Source: Thalassospira sp. | GTDB taxonomy: Bacteria; Pseudomonadota; Alphaproteobacteria; Rhodospirillales; Thalassospiraceae | DNA: 64,000 nt | Assembly (NCBI RefSeq): GCF_002709775.1 | Contig: NZ_PAQR01000034.1 | Span: forward strand, 62,001 to 126,000 | Direction: 5' to 3' | Shown here: positions 34,519-42,799 of the stretch, in pieces | Position numbering within the stretch: the first letter of the stretch is position 1 | How the letters are laid out: the number at the start of each line of letters is the position of its first letter | Notes under the pieces: generated by a model | The model's database searches: none | Told to the model about the DNA's origin: nothing | The model's input: only the letters and a program-made list of their open reading frames with translations | Translations under genes and position numbers: made by a program

Positions 34519-35334
34519 ATGACCGTTGCCCTGCCCGCTGATGCCGATGCCCTTGAAAACGGACTGATTGAAATCGCCCGCAAGGCCGGGGCCGCGATGA
34601 TGGCAATCTATCAGACCGATTTCGAAGTGCGCTCGAAGGATGACGCAAGCCCGGTGACCGAGGCCGATGAAGCGGCAGAGGCCGTGATCCTGCCGGGGCT
34701 TCGGGCACTCACCCCCGATGTTAAAATCGTGTCCGAGGAAAGTGCCGCCAAGGGCGATGTGCCTGATGTGAATGGGGAAACCGATTTCTTCTGGCTGGTC
34801 GATCCGCTTGATGGCACCAAGGAGTTCATCAAGCGCAATGGCGAGTTCACCGTCAATGTCGCACTGATGGCCAAAGGCAAACCGGTTCTGGGCGTGGTTT
34901 ATGCCCCGGCAATCGACAAGCTTTATTACGGCGGGCCGGATGGTGCCAAATTGATCGAAGGTGATCTGGAACCCAAAACCACCGCCATTTCCGTGCGCGA
35001 CATGCCTGAAGACGGTGTTGTCGTGGTCGGCTCCCGCTCGCACGGCGATCCGGAGGCGATGAAAGCGTTTCTGGGTGATCTTGCAGTCAAGGAACTGCGC
35101 CCGGCGGGAAGCTCGCTCAAGCTTTGCTTGGTAGCAGCTGGCGAAGCCGACCTGTATCCTAGGCTCGGCCCGACCATGGAATGGGATATCGGCGCGGGTC
35201 ATGCGGTTCTGCTTGCGGCCGGGGGCGTGGTCGAAAATATGGACGGCTCAGGATTCGTTTACGGCAAGGCCGATTTCCGCAACCCGTTCTTCATCGCCCG
35301 CAGCCCGTCGGTGCCCGTAAAGTACGAGCAGTAA
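34519..35334 (+). CDS. cysQ: 3'(2'),5'-bisphosphate nucleotidase CysQ
   Basis: A 271-residue Mg2+-dependent phosphatase of the inositol monophosphatase fold that degrades PAP from sulfate assimilation. 'DDASPVTEADEAAE', 'IVSEESA', the metal motif 'FWLVDPLDGTKEFIKRNGEFTVNVAL' and 'EWDIGAGHAVLLAAGG' are all present. The start is ATG 34519. Confidence 0.94.
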   Translation: MTVALPADADALENGLIEIARKAGAAMMAIYQTDFEVRSKDDASPVTEADEAAEAVILPGLRALTPDVKIVSEESAAKGDVPDVNGETDFFWLVDPLDGTKEFIKRNGEFTVNVALMAKGKPVLGVVYAPAIDKLYYGGPDGAKLIEGDLEPKTTAISVRDMPEDGVVVVGSRSHGDPEAMKAFLGDLAVKELRPAGSSLKLCLVAAGEADLYPRLGPTMEWDIGAGHAVLLAAGGVVENMDGSGFVYGKADFRNPFFIARSPSVPVKYEQ

Positions 35335-35461
35335 GCCTTCGCAAAGCGGGATCAAAAGCGAATTTCAAAGCTGCATCAAAAGCTTGCTGATCCTGCGTTG
35401 CAACACCGACCAAACGCGCATTTTTCGGGAAATCTTGAAACTGCTCCATACCGCAGTTTTC

Positions 35462-35490
35462 TTGACTTTCCGCGATATTTTTGCTATCAA
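35462..35490 (+). promoter_or_regulatory. Sigma-70-like promoter
   Basis: TTGACT (35462-35467), 17-base spacer, TATCAA (35485-35490). This predicts transcription from about 35497, far (about 266 bases) ahead of the next coding start. Confidence 0.55.
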
Positions 35491-35496
35491 TTCCTT

Positions 35497-35640
35497 ATCG
35501 CCACACAGAGTGTAGGTGACGTAAATAGCCGCCGGAATCACGGCGACGCGGTCCAGTTTCACCACCGCGGGGCGAAGCCGGGCTAGAGCGTAAAATGGAG
35601 CCGCCATTTTCATGGCGGCTCTGCGCTGTTCAGGGCAAAT
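35497..35640 (+). ncRNA. Candidate structured small RNA or long 5' leader
   Basis: Downstream of the promoter are successive hairpins: CGCCG/CGGCG (about 35531-35551), GCGGT/ACCGC (about 35549-35569) and a strong AGCCGCCATTTTCATGGCGGCT stem (about 35598-35620) that extends through AGCG/CGCT. No T-run follows directly, but AAATTTTT occurs at about 35636. It has no start codon with a ribosome site. It could be an independent sRNA or the tsaC leader; I cannot assign a family. Confidence 0.3.
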
Positions 35641-35762
35641 TTTTCATCAGATCGTCGTTGGTTTTTCAGGCTTGATTGCGGGCTTTGCGCGTGATCTTCC
35701 TTGTCATGGCAGTGCATCATCGCTAGGTATTTGAGATAGATTATCTTTTCGCGGAACGTTGC

Positions 35763-36758
35763 ATGTCGCCAGCCCTTACCATCCGTCCCTATTCCGAAGG
35801 TGCCCTTAGTCAGGCGGCAGCGAAGCTGCGCGCCGGTGAGCTGGTGGCCTTCCCGACCGAGACGGTTTACGGGCTGGGCGCGGATGCAACCAATGCCGAT
35901 GCGGTGGCGGGGATTTATGCCGCCAAGAAGCGCCCAAGCTTCAATCCACTGATCAGCCATTTTCCCGATCGTGATGCCGCCGCCCGTCATGCCGAATTTG
36001 ATGCGCGGGCCGATAAGCTGGCCGCGGCGTTTTGGCCGGGTGCGCTGACCCTTGTGCTGCCGCGCAAGGCTGACAGCGATGTTTGTGATCTGGTGACCGC
36101 AGGGCTTCCGAGCATTGCGGTCCGCGTTCCGGCCCATCCGATGGCGCGCGAGTTGTTGCGTGCGGTGGGTCGCCCGGTTGCGGCCCCGTCTGCCAACCGG
36201 TCTGGCAAGATCAGCCCGACAACGGCCGGTCACGTTGCGCGATCGCTTGGTGATGCGGTTGGCATGATCCTGGATGGCGGACCGTGCGGGGTTGGGCTTG
36301 AAAGCACGGTGATTGATCTGACCACCGACCGGGTGGTGATGCTCCGCCCCGGCGGGGTGACGGCCGATCAGGTATCAGAGTTGCTTGGGACCGATGTTGT
36401 CATGGCCGACAGCGATGACACCGCCCCCAAAAGCCCCGGCATGCTGAGCAGCCATTATGCGCCGGGACTGCCCGTGCGGCTTGAGGCCACCCGCGCCGAT
36501 CCGGCCCAATATGGCAATGAAGTGCTGCTGGGCTTTGGCGATTGCACCACCAAAGGATTTGACGCGGTCTTGTGGCTGTCGAAATCCGGCGATGATATCG
36601 AGGCGGCAGCCAACCTGTTTGCCAAGCTGCATGAAGCCGATCAAGGCCGCTTTGACGGGATTGCGATTGCGCCGATCCCGGATGACGGGCTCGGCCTTGC
36701 GATCAATGACCGTTTGAAACGCGCCGCGGCCCCCCGCGCGCCGCATGACGGCAAGTAA
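35763..36758 (+). CDS. L-threonylcarbamoyladenylate synthase (Sua5/YciO/YrdC)
   Basis: A 331-residue two-domain Sua5-type enzyme, longer than E. coli TsaC. It makes threonylcarbamoyl-AMP for t6A37 of ANN-decoding tRNAs. 'GELVAFPTETVYGLGADA', 'KKRPSFNPLISH', 'SIAVRVPAHPMARELL' and 'AAPSANRSGKISPTTA' form the catalytic YrdC domain. 'SPGMLSSHYAPGLPVRL' starts the C-terminal Sua5 domain. The FAD oxidoreductase gene follows 12 bases later. Confidence 0.94.
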   Translation: MSPALTIRPYSEGALSQAAAKLRAGELVAFPTETVYGLGADATNADAVAGIYAAKKRPSFNPLISHFPDRDAAARHAEFDARADKLAAAFWPGALTLVLPRKADSDVCDLVTAGLPSIAVRVPAHPMARELLRAVGRPVAAPSANRSGKISPTTAGHVARSLGDAVGMILDGGPCGVGLESTVIDLTTDRVVMLRPGGVTADQVSELLGTDVVMADSDDTAPKSPGMLSSHYAPGLPVRLEATRADPAQYGNEVLLGFGDCTTKGFDAVLWLSKSGDDIEAAANLFAKLHEADQGRFDGIAIAPIPDDGLGLAINDRLKRAAAPRAPHDGK

Positions 36759-36770
36759 GGGAACAACACC

Positions 36771-38183
36771 ATGTCGTTCCTGCCAGAAGCTGCACTCACG
36801 GAACTAAAAGACCTGCTGGGCCCCAAGGGTTTCAGCGTGGAAAGTGACGTTCTGGCCGCCCACAACAGTGAGGCCCGTGGCAAGTTTACCGGCGCATCCG
36901 AGATCATCCTGTTTCCGGCAAGTACAGAGGAAGTCGCCAAGGCGGTTGCCATTTGTGCCGCACACGACATTGCAGTCGTGCCACAGGGCGGCAATACCGG
37001 ACGCTGCGGCGGGGCGGTTGCCGGGGACAAACAGATCCTGATCAACCTCAAGCGCATGAACAAGGTGATCGAGATTGATGGCCGTGATTTCACAGCGACT
37101 GTTGAGGCCGGTGCGATCCTGCAAACAATTCATGAAGCTGCAGAAGAACAGGATTTGCTGTTTCCCCTGTCCCTGGGTGCCGAGGGCACCTGTCAGATTG
37201 GTGGCAACCTTGCGACCAATGCCGGGGGTTTGAACGTTATTCGCTATGGCAATGCGCGCGACCTTTGCCTTGGGCTTGAGGTCGTATTGCCGGACGGCAC
37301 GGTGTGGAACGGTTTATCGAAGCTTCGCAAAGACAATACCGGCTATGACCTTCGTGATCTGTTTATTGGCGCTGAAGGCACGCTTGGCATCATTACCAAG
37401 GCGACGCTAAAGCTTTTTGCCCAGCCCAAACACATCGCCACCGCCTGGCTTGCCGTGCCCTCGCCCGAATGCGCGATTGATTTGCTGGCACTCGCGCGTC
37501 GTCATACCGGCGATGGTATTTCGGCCTTTGAGCTGATGAGCGATTTTGCCCATGATCTGTCGGTGACATACCTTCAGAACCTGACGCGCCCGCTTGCGAC
37601 CAAAACGCCCTGGCATGTGTTGATCGAGCTGACGTCATCCCGCTCGGATGATGATCTGCAGACCCTTCTGGTCGATCTTTTGGGTCAGGCGGTCGAGATC
37701 GGGCTTGCGAGCGATGCGACCATTGCCCAGTCCGAGGCCCAGCGCAAAAACCTGTGGGCGATCCGCGAAGGCATCCCCGAGGCGCAAGGTTATGAAGGCG
37801 GATCGATCAAGCATGATGTGTCAGTACCCGTATCGAAGGTGCCCGATCTTCTCAAACGCGGTATGGCGGCGGCCGAGGCGCTTATTCCCGGCATTCGCCC
37901 CTGCCCGTTTGGCCATGTCGGGGATGGCAATATCCATTTCAATTTCAGCCAGCCTGCCACCATGGACAAGCAGGTTTATCTTGCGAAATGGGAAAGCCTG
38001 AACGGGATCATCCACGACATCGTTGCCGACCTTGGCGGATCAATCAGTGCTGAACACGGCATCGGGCAGCTTAAGCGTGACGATTTGGCGCATTACGCCA
38101 GTGTCGAAAAGCTGAAGCTGCTGCACGCTATTAAAAAGGCGATTGATCCCGACAACCGGCTTAACCCCGGCAAGGTTGTCTAG
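36771..38183 (+). CDS. FAD-binding oxidoreductase (D-lactate / 2-hydroxyacid dehydrogenase, GlcD-like)
   Basis: A 470-residue VAO-type flavoprotein. The PP-loop is 'VVPQGGNTGRCGGAVAG' (residues about 67-83). 'GAEGTCQIGGNLATNAGGLNVIRYGNARDL' and 'IGAEGTLGIITKATLKL' also bind FAD. 'CPFGHVGDGNIHFNFSQ' and 'SISAEHGIG' are the metal/substrate His motifs of the D-lactate, D-2-hydroxyglutarate group. It is not followed by a GlcE/GlcF partner, so a stand-alone D-2-hydroxyacid dehydrogenase is more likely than glycolate oxidase. The substrate is uncertain. Confidence 0.9.
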   Translation: MSFLPEAALTELKDLLGPKGFSVESDVLAAHNSEARGKFTGASEIILFPASTEEVAKAVAICAAHDIAVVPQGGNTGRCGGAVAGDKQILINLKRMNKVIEIDGRDFTATVEAGAILQTIHEAAEEQDLLFPLSLGAEGTCQIGGNLATNAGGLNVIRYGNARDLCLGLEVVLPDGTVWNGLSKLRKDNTGYDLRDLFIGAEGTLGIITKATLKLFAQPKHIATAWLAVPSPECAIDLLALARRHTGDGISAFELMSDFAHDLSVTYLQNLTRPLATKTPWHVLIELTSSRSDDDLQTLLVDLLGQAVEIGLASDATIAQSEAQRKNLWAIREGIPEAQGYEGGSIKHDVSVPVSKVPDLLKRGMAAAEALIPGIRPCPFGHVGDGNIHFNFSQPATMDKQVYLAKWESLNGIIHDIVADLGGSISAEHGIGQLKRDDLAHYASVEKLKLLHAIKKAIDPDNRLNPGKVV

Positions 38184-38219
38184 CCCCACCCGCCCACCAT
38201 TCCGCACGGTGAAGAACCG

Positions 38220-38969
38220 ATGTTTTCCGTTGAACCCTATGCGCCGCTTGATACCGCGAAACAGATTGCGCCCGATGTCTGGATCTTTGATGGCCCGGTG
38301 ATCGGGTTTCAGTATTGCGGCGTGAAACTGCCCTTTCCGACCCGCATGACCGTCATCCGGCTGGCCAATGGCAAGCTGTTTGTCCATTCGCCCATCCGAC
38401 TGACCGATGCGCTTAAGACCGAGGTCGATGCACTGGGCGAGGTCGCCTATCTGATCGCGCCCAACACCATCCATTATGCCGGGGTGCCGGACTGGCAGAA
38501 GGCCTATCCCCACGCCACAGCCTATTGCGCGCCCGGTGTGATCAAGCGGGCAAAATCCGTCGGCATATCGGTTGCGTTTGATGCGGAGCTTGCCGATACG
38601 CCGGAGCCTGAGTGGGCCGGTGAGATCGAACAGGTTCTGGTGCGCGGCAGTTATTTGAATGAGGCGGTGTTTTTCCATAAAGCCTCAAACACCCTGATCC
38701 TGACCGACCTGATCGAGAATTTTGAAGCGGCCAAGATCCACAACCCGATCTGGCGGTTTATGGTCGAACTGTTTGGCACCATGGATCCGCATGGCAGCAC
38801 GCCGCGCGACATGCGCCTGACCTTTGCCGGGTACAAGGACGGGGTGCGCAAGGCGGTTGAAACCATGATTGGTTGGAACCCGGATTACGTCGTGCTGGCG
38901 CATGGGCGGTGTTACGATACGAACTGTGAAGCGGAGCTTAAACGCGCCTTTTCATGGGTTTTGAAATAA
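38220..38969 (+). CDS. DUF4336 domain-containing protein
   Basis: A 249-residue protein similar to metallo-beta-lactamase-fold DUF4336 members. 'IAPDVWIFDGPV', 'TRMTVIRLANGKLFVHSPIRLTDAL', 'LIAPNTIHYAGVPDWQKAYPHATAYCAPG' and 'TLILTDLIENF' follow the fold, but the HxHxDH zinc motif is replaced (NTIHYAG), so hydrolase activity is doubtful. It starts 36 bases after the FAD oxidoreductase stop on the same strand. Confidence 0.8.
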   Translation: MFSVEPYAPLDTAKQIAPDVWIFDGPVIGFQYCGVKLPFPTRMTVIRLANGKLFVHSPIRLTDALKTEVDALGEVAYLIAPNTIHYAGVPDWQKAYPHATAYCAPGVIKRAKSVGISVAFDAELADTPEPEWAGEIEQVLVRGSYLNEAVFFHKASNTLILTDLIENFEAAKIHNPIWRFMVELFGTMDPHGSTPRDMRLTFAGYKDGVRKAVETMIGWNPDYVVLAHGRCYDTNCEAELKRAFSWVLK

Positions 38970-38983
38970 CCCGAACCCCAGCC

Positions 38984-39895
38984 TTATTGCCGCAGTGACA
39001 TTATCCCGGCGGCGACAATCATGATGATCCCGATCAGTGACAAGGCATCCGGGGTTTCGGCAAAGAACAGCACACCCCAGACAAACGAAAACCCGACATA
39101 GGCAAAATCAAACGTCCCGATCATGGCCGGCGGGCCATTCTGATAGGCGATTGCCGCCCCGATGCTGCCAATCAGGATCGAGGCCGCCAATATGGCCATC
39201 GTGCCCAACCCGTTCAGGGTCATGCTGGTCCAGGGGGCAAGGAGAAAGCCCTGCCGCATGTCATCAGAGAGCATGCTGATCACGACGGCCGCAACGGCAC
39301 CCACCACCACAAAGGCAATGTTGAGAGCAAGCGAGAGTTTGATCGGATGAACACCCCGGCATTTGGTGCGGGTCAAGATCATCGCGCAGGCATAGAGCAT
39401 GGCCGAACATAGCGGTAACAGCGCATAGCCATTAAAGTTTCCGGCATCTGGACGCAGGATGAACAAGACACCAGCAAAGCCGATCACAACCGCAAACCAG
39501 CCGGTTTTACTGATCGCGGTTTGGGTGACAACAGCACTTAGCAAAGTGATGAAAATCGGCAAGGTGTAATAGGTCGCGGCTGCCACCGACAGGGTCAGAT
39601 GCGGCAGGGACAGGTAATAACAAACCCACATGATCACCAGCAGAAGACTGCGCAAGGCGGTCCAGCCAAAAGCCCGACCAAGGCGCAAGGCCGATGGCGA
39701 TCGAATTGCCAGATATCCGACAAGGAAGGGAATGGCGATCCCGGACCGGATGACAAAGATTTGCCAGATCACGAACTGGCTGCTGGATTGCTTGATCAGC
39801 GCATCGCCAAGTGACAGGGCGAAGACGGTAAATATGATCGTTCCGACAGCCAATGGAAGACGATCGCGATGCGGGGTGGCGGCAGTCGCTTTCAT
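38984..39895 (-). CDS. DMT superfamily (EamA) transporter
   Basis: A 303-residue membrane protein with about ten helices in two EamA repeats ('IIFTVFALSLGDALIKQSS' start; 'AAATYYTLPIFITLLSAVV' and 'IGSIGAAIAYQNGPPAMIGTFDFAYVGFSFVWGVLFFAETPD' are the repeat-end motifs). The ATG at 39895 (MKATAATPHRDR) follows AGGA; upstream ATGs give a non-conserved N-terminus. The substrate is unknown. It converges with the DUF4336 gene. Confidence 0.88.
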   Translation of the reverse strand: MKATAATPHRDRLPLAVGTIIFTVFALSLGDALIKQSSSQFVIWQIFVIRSGIAIPFLVGYLAIRSPSALRLGRAFGWTALRSLLLVIMWVCYYLSLPHLTLSVAAATYYTLPIFITLLSAVVTQTAISKTGWFAVVIGFAGVLFILRPDAGNFNGYALLPLCSAMLYACAMILTRTKCRGVHPIKLSLALNIAFVVVGAVAAVVISMLSDDMRQGFLLAPWTSMTLNGLGTMAILAASILIGSIGAAIAYQNGPPAMIGTFDFAYVGFSFVWGVLFFAETPDALSLIGIIMIVAAGIMSLRQ

Positions 39896-39990
39896 GGCAT
39901 CCTGCGGGGTGGCGCGGGCAAAGTGGCTTAGGCCCAACGACCCTAACATCAATGCGCGGCAAAGATGAAGCCCGCAGATCGGCCAGAACA

Positions 39991-40019
39991 AAGGGCGCCC
40001 CGATGAACAAGGCGCCCTT
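39991..40019 (-). terminator. Terminator of the acid phosphatase gene
   Basis: On the minus strand AAGGGCGCC...GGCGCCCTT, with an 11-base loop and a short T-rich tail, just beyond the stop at 40041. Confidence 0.6.
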
Positions 40020-40040
40020 CTGTGTGCTCAGGGTCGACGA

Positions 40041-40892
40041 TTATTCAGCCGGACCGCCCCACGGGGTCATGGCGTTGATCTTGTCCTGACGGCGTTCGTC
40101 GCCGGACTTGCCCCAATCGCCACCGAAGGCTGCGGATTCCCAGGAACCGTAGCTCGGGTTCGGGAGCATGAACCAGCGTTCGCCCCAGTAATTGCCGTAT
40201 TTTTCCATGACTTCGAGACGCTCGGAAATCGAGCCATCGATTTCGTCGGTGAAGTCACCGAAGTTGTCACCGAACTGCATGATCACGCGGTAATCTTCGG
40301 CCACCGCCGCACGGCGCGGGGTTTTGTTGGAGCCCCATTCTTCGACTTCGCCACGCAGCATGACGTGCTTTTCATCCGCATAGGGGAAGCCATATTTTTT
40401 GAGGTTCTCGATGGTCGGTGCTTCTTCCGGTGCCTTGCGGTTCGAGACATAGAAGACTTCAACACCACGTGCAGCAGCCGCCTTGGTGAATTCCAGTGCA
40501 CCCGGGGTCGGGGTGGAAATCATGTCATGAACAAACGCTGCCCAGGTTTTGGAGCTGTAATGGGTTTTCTCGGCAACAACCCAGGCCTGATAGGTGGAGT
40601 TATCGAGAACGGTTTCATCGACATCAAGGATAACCGCCGGCGGCTTGGTGGAATAGCTGCCATCCTGCTCAAGGGCGGCGGTCCAGTCATGATCGCCAAT
40701 GGCAGCATCGAGCAAGCGGGTGGCACCGGCATAAACCGACATGGCGGTCGTTTTGTATTCGACCGAGGTCTGCAGCCACAGCGTGCCATTGAGGCCATCA
40801 TTCTGTTCCGGCTCTGCCTGTGCGCCAAAGGCGACAAGCGCGCTGGTCGCGACAATGGCCGCCACGCCAAATGATTTTGCGATAAAGGTCAT
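40041..40892 (-). CDS. HAD acid phosphatase, 5'-nucleotidase e(P4) family
   Basis: A 283-residue exported phosphatase. The signal peptide is FIAKSFGVAAIVATSALVAFGAQA. The catalytic 'PPAVILDVDETVLDNSTYQ' has the DxDxT motif of class C acid phosphatases, followed by 'FYVSNRKAPEE' and 'IMQFGDNFGDF'. There is no lipobox Cys, so it is probably periplasmic rather than a lipoprotein. The start is ATG 40892. Confidence 0.9.
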   Translation of the reverse strand: MTFIAKSFGVAAIVATSALVAFGAQAEPEQNDGLNGTLWLQTSVEYKTTAMSVYAGATRLLDAAIGDHDWTAALEQDGSYSTKPPAVILDVDETVLDNSTYQAWVVAEKTHYSSKTWAAFVHDMISTPTPGALEFTKAAAARGVEVFYVSNRKAPEEAPTIENLKKYGFPYADEKHVMLRGEVEEWGSNKTPRRAAVAEDYRVIMQFGDNFGDFTDEIDGSISERLEVMEKYGNYWGERWFMLPNPSYGSWESAAFGGDWGKSGDERRQDKINAMTPWGGPAE

Positions 40893-40982
40893 ATGTAGTC
40901 TCCCTGTTGATTTCCCGAGTGCACGGATACTGACCATGCAGACAGGATTGCATAACCATGCCACCGCACTACGATAAAGAAA

Positions 40983-41016
40983 AAGCCTTTTTCAACATTC
41001 CTGCTGAAAAAGGCTT
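40983..41016 (-). terminator. Terminator of the acylphosphatase cluster
   Basis: AAGCCTTTTT / AAAAAGGCTT, a 10-bp stem with a 14-base loop. On the minus strand it ends in TTTTT. It lies 49 bases past the acylphosphatase stop. Confidence 0.7.
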
Positions 41017-41064
41017 CTGGAAACACTTTGATAAAGGCGCCAATTGTTTGAATTGGGGGGTCTT

Positions 41065-41379
41065 TTATGCGGTCGGACGCTTTTCAAACGTGGCAAACCC
41101 GTCTTCGAGCGCCGGTTCTTCGTGAATGCGATCGACGCGCGCATGGGGCGGGCCTTCGTGGCAAGCCGTGATCATCGACTGCACGACCTTGACCGGGCCG
41201 CAAAACACCGCCTCGACCGAGCCGTCCTTGCGATTGCGCACCCAGCCGGTGAGATCACGTTTGCGGGCTTCTTCGACGGTCCAGGCGCGATACCATACAC
41301 CTTGCACCCGGCCTTCGATCCGGGCGTGGACGGCGATGCTGCCGTCACCCGTTGACGGGTCGGGGCTTGTATCTGTCAT
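41065..41379 (-). CDS. Acylphosphatase
   Basis: A 104-residue enzyme that hydrolyses acyl phosphates. 'HARIEGRVQGVWYRAWTVEEA' holds the catalytic Arg and the phosphate loop (GxVQGVxFR variant). 'LTGWVRNRKDGSVEAVFCG' holds the catalytic Asn. It lies 39 bases downstream of the DUF1244 gene on the same strand. Confidence 0.93.
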   Translation of the reverse strand: MTDTSPDPSTGDGSIAVHARIEGRVQGVWYRAWTVEEARKRDLTGWVRNRKDGSVEAVFCGPVKVVQSMITACHEGPPHARVDRIHEEPALEDGFATFEKRPTA

Positions 41380-41418
41380 GATCGGGCCTCCTCCCTTGTC
41401 GCTTGCGTGGTTGGGCGG

Positions 41419-41802
41419 TTATTTCGCGCCGGGGATCTTGGCATGCAGATGGGCTGTGTCCTGGAACTTCTGTTTCTGTTCCTCGGATGCTGGCGCCTGA
41501 TAATTGTCCTTCCAGGCGTCATAGGTCATGCCATAGACGACTTCGCGTGCACCATCATAATCCATGGAAACACCCTTTTCGCGGGCTGCGGCCAGATACC
41601 ATTTGGCAAGGCAGTTGCGACAGAAACCGGCTAGGTTCATCAGATCGATGTTCTGAACATCTTTGCGGTTTTGCAGGTGTGTGACCAGCCCGCGAAAGGC
41701 AGCGGCTTCGAGTTCCAGTTTGGTTTGCGGATCAAGATCGGCTGCCGGACCATTGGCCAAGACGGCCTCGGTGGACATTTCAGAACCGGCGCAATCAGAC
41801 AT
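41419..41802 (-). CDS. DUF1244 domain-containing protein
   Basis: A 127-residue protein. The central 'NIDLMNLAGFCRNCLAKWYLAAAREKG' is the DUF1244 hallmark, and 'DYDGAREVVYGMTYDAWKDNYQ' also matches. The paired Cys (FCRNCLAKW) suggests metal or redox chemistry, not shown. The start is ATG 41802 after GGGAG. It overlaps the HAD gene upstream by eight bases. Confidence 0.9.
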   Translation of the reverse strand: MSDCAGSEMSTEAVLANGPAADLDPQTKLELEAAAFRGLVTHLQNRKDVQNIDLMNLAGFCRNCLAKWYLAAAREKGVSMDYDGAREVVYGMTYDAWKDNYQAPASEEQKQKFQDTAHLHAKIPGAK

Positions 41803-42529
41803 GTTCCATACTCCCAGCTGTTCTTTGTTTTTCAAGTTTCTCGATGATCCCGGGCACATCGGCAATGCTTTCGGCCGTAATGACCTTTTCATTGTCGATC
41901 TCGGTCTGATCGACCATTTCATGCACCCAGGTGATTTCATAGGGAATGTGGATCGCAGCCCCGCCGCACGCAAGGACCGGCAGGATATCGGATTTCATCG
42001 AGTTGCCGATCATGACCGCATCTTCGGGCTCAACCCCATAGCGGCCAAAGATGTTGCGATAGGTCAGCGGATCCTTTTCCGAGACGATTTCGATGCCGTC
42101 AAACAGGTCTTCAAACCCGGATCGGTCGATCTTGAGCTGCTGGGCGATCAGATCACCCTTGGTGATCAGAACCACCTTGTAATTCGGATCCTTGGCATAG
42201 CGCGTCAGGGCAGCCTCCGCCCCGTCAATGATCCGGGTCGGCGCACGCAGCATCGATTTGCCGATTTCGGCCAGCCGGTGGATGTCCTCGGCACTGATCT
42301 TGCGATTGGAAAGTTCAATCGCGGTTTCAATCATTGAGAGGGTAAAGCCCGTCACGCCGTAGCCGTAAATGGAAAGGTTTTCGAGTTCGGCCTGATACAG
42401 ACGATCATCGACTTCGTCGGCAGCCACATAGTGGCTCAGCATTTCGCGCAGTTCGACATGGGCCTGGCGGAAAAGCGGCTCGTTATGCCACAGGGTATCG
42501 TCGCCATCAAAAGCAATCAGCTTGTACAT
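41795..42529 (-). CDS. HAD family hydrolase
   Basis: A 244-residue HAD phosphatase: 'KLIAFDGDDTLWHNE' (DxDxT with the catalytic Asp pair), 'KVVLITKGDLIAQ' (motif II Thr), 'VSEKDPLTYRNIF' (motif III Lys) and 'DAVMIGNSMKSDILP' (motif IV variant). The substrate is unknown. Its stop overlaps the start of the DUF1244 gene, so the two are coupled. Confidence 0.9.
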   Translation of the reverse strand: MYKLIAFDGDDTLWHNEPLFRQAHVELREMLSHYVAADEVDDRLYQAELENLSIYGYGVTGFTLSMIETAIELSNRKISAEDIHRLAEIGKSMLRAPTRIIDGAEAALTRYAKDPNYKVVLITKGDLIAQQLKIDRSGFEDLFDGIEIVSEKDPLTYRNIFGRYGVEPEDAVMIGNSMKSDILPVLACGGAAIHIPYEITWVHEMVDQTEIDNEKVITAESIADVPGIIEKLEKQRTAGSMEHV

Positions 42530-42733
42530 TCTTACGCCTCGTTTCTTGTTATTGGATGGCCGCAGGCACGTTCAATGCGTTGACAGTCAACCTTGATGTT
42601 CACAGGGTATTACGGCCTCAATTCACGACCATATGGCAGTGCAAACGCGCCGTAAAGCCCCGTTATCTGTATTTAATATGCACGAAACTGTTCCGAAAGC
42701 CCTTGAAAACACAAGTGTTTGAACAGGTTAAAG

Positions 42734-42769
42734 AAAAGGCGCCGTCCGAAAGTACGGACAGCGCCTTTA
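42734..42769 (-). terminator. Terminator of pccBA
   Basis: AAAAGGCGC-CGTCCG...CGGAC-A-GCGCCTTT, a long stem about 30 bases beyond the pccA stop. The minus strand ends in TTTT. Confidence 0.75.
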
Positions 42770-42799
42770 TCAAGCATCACCCCAGAGGGATCGGGTGAC

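Larger units (their letters stand above)
35335..35762. other. Intergenic region with promoter and candidate small RNA
   Basis: About 430 bases between cysQ and tsaC. A consensus-like promoter lies at 35462-35490 and a run of stable hairpins at about 35535-35626. The rest shows no coding signal; the minus-strand frame across it has no family resemblance. Confidence 0.5.
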
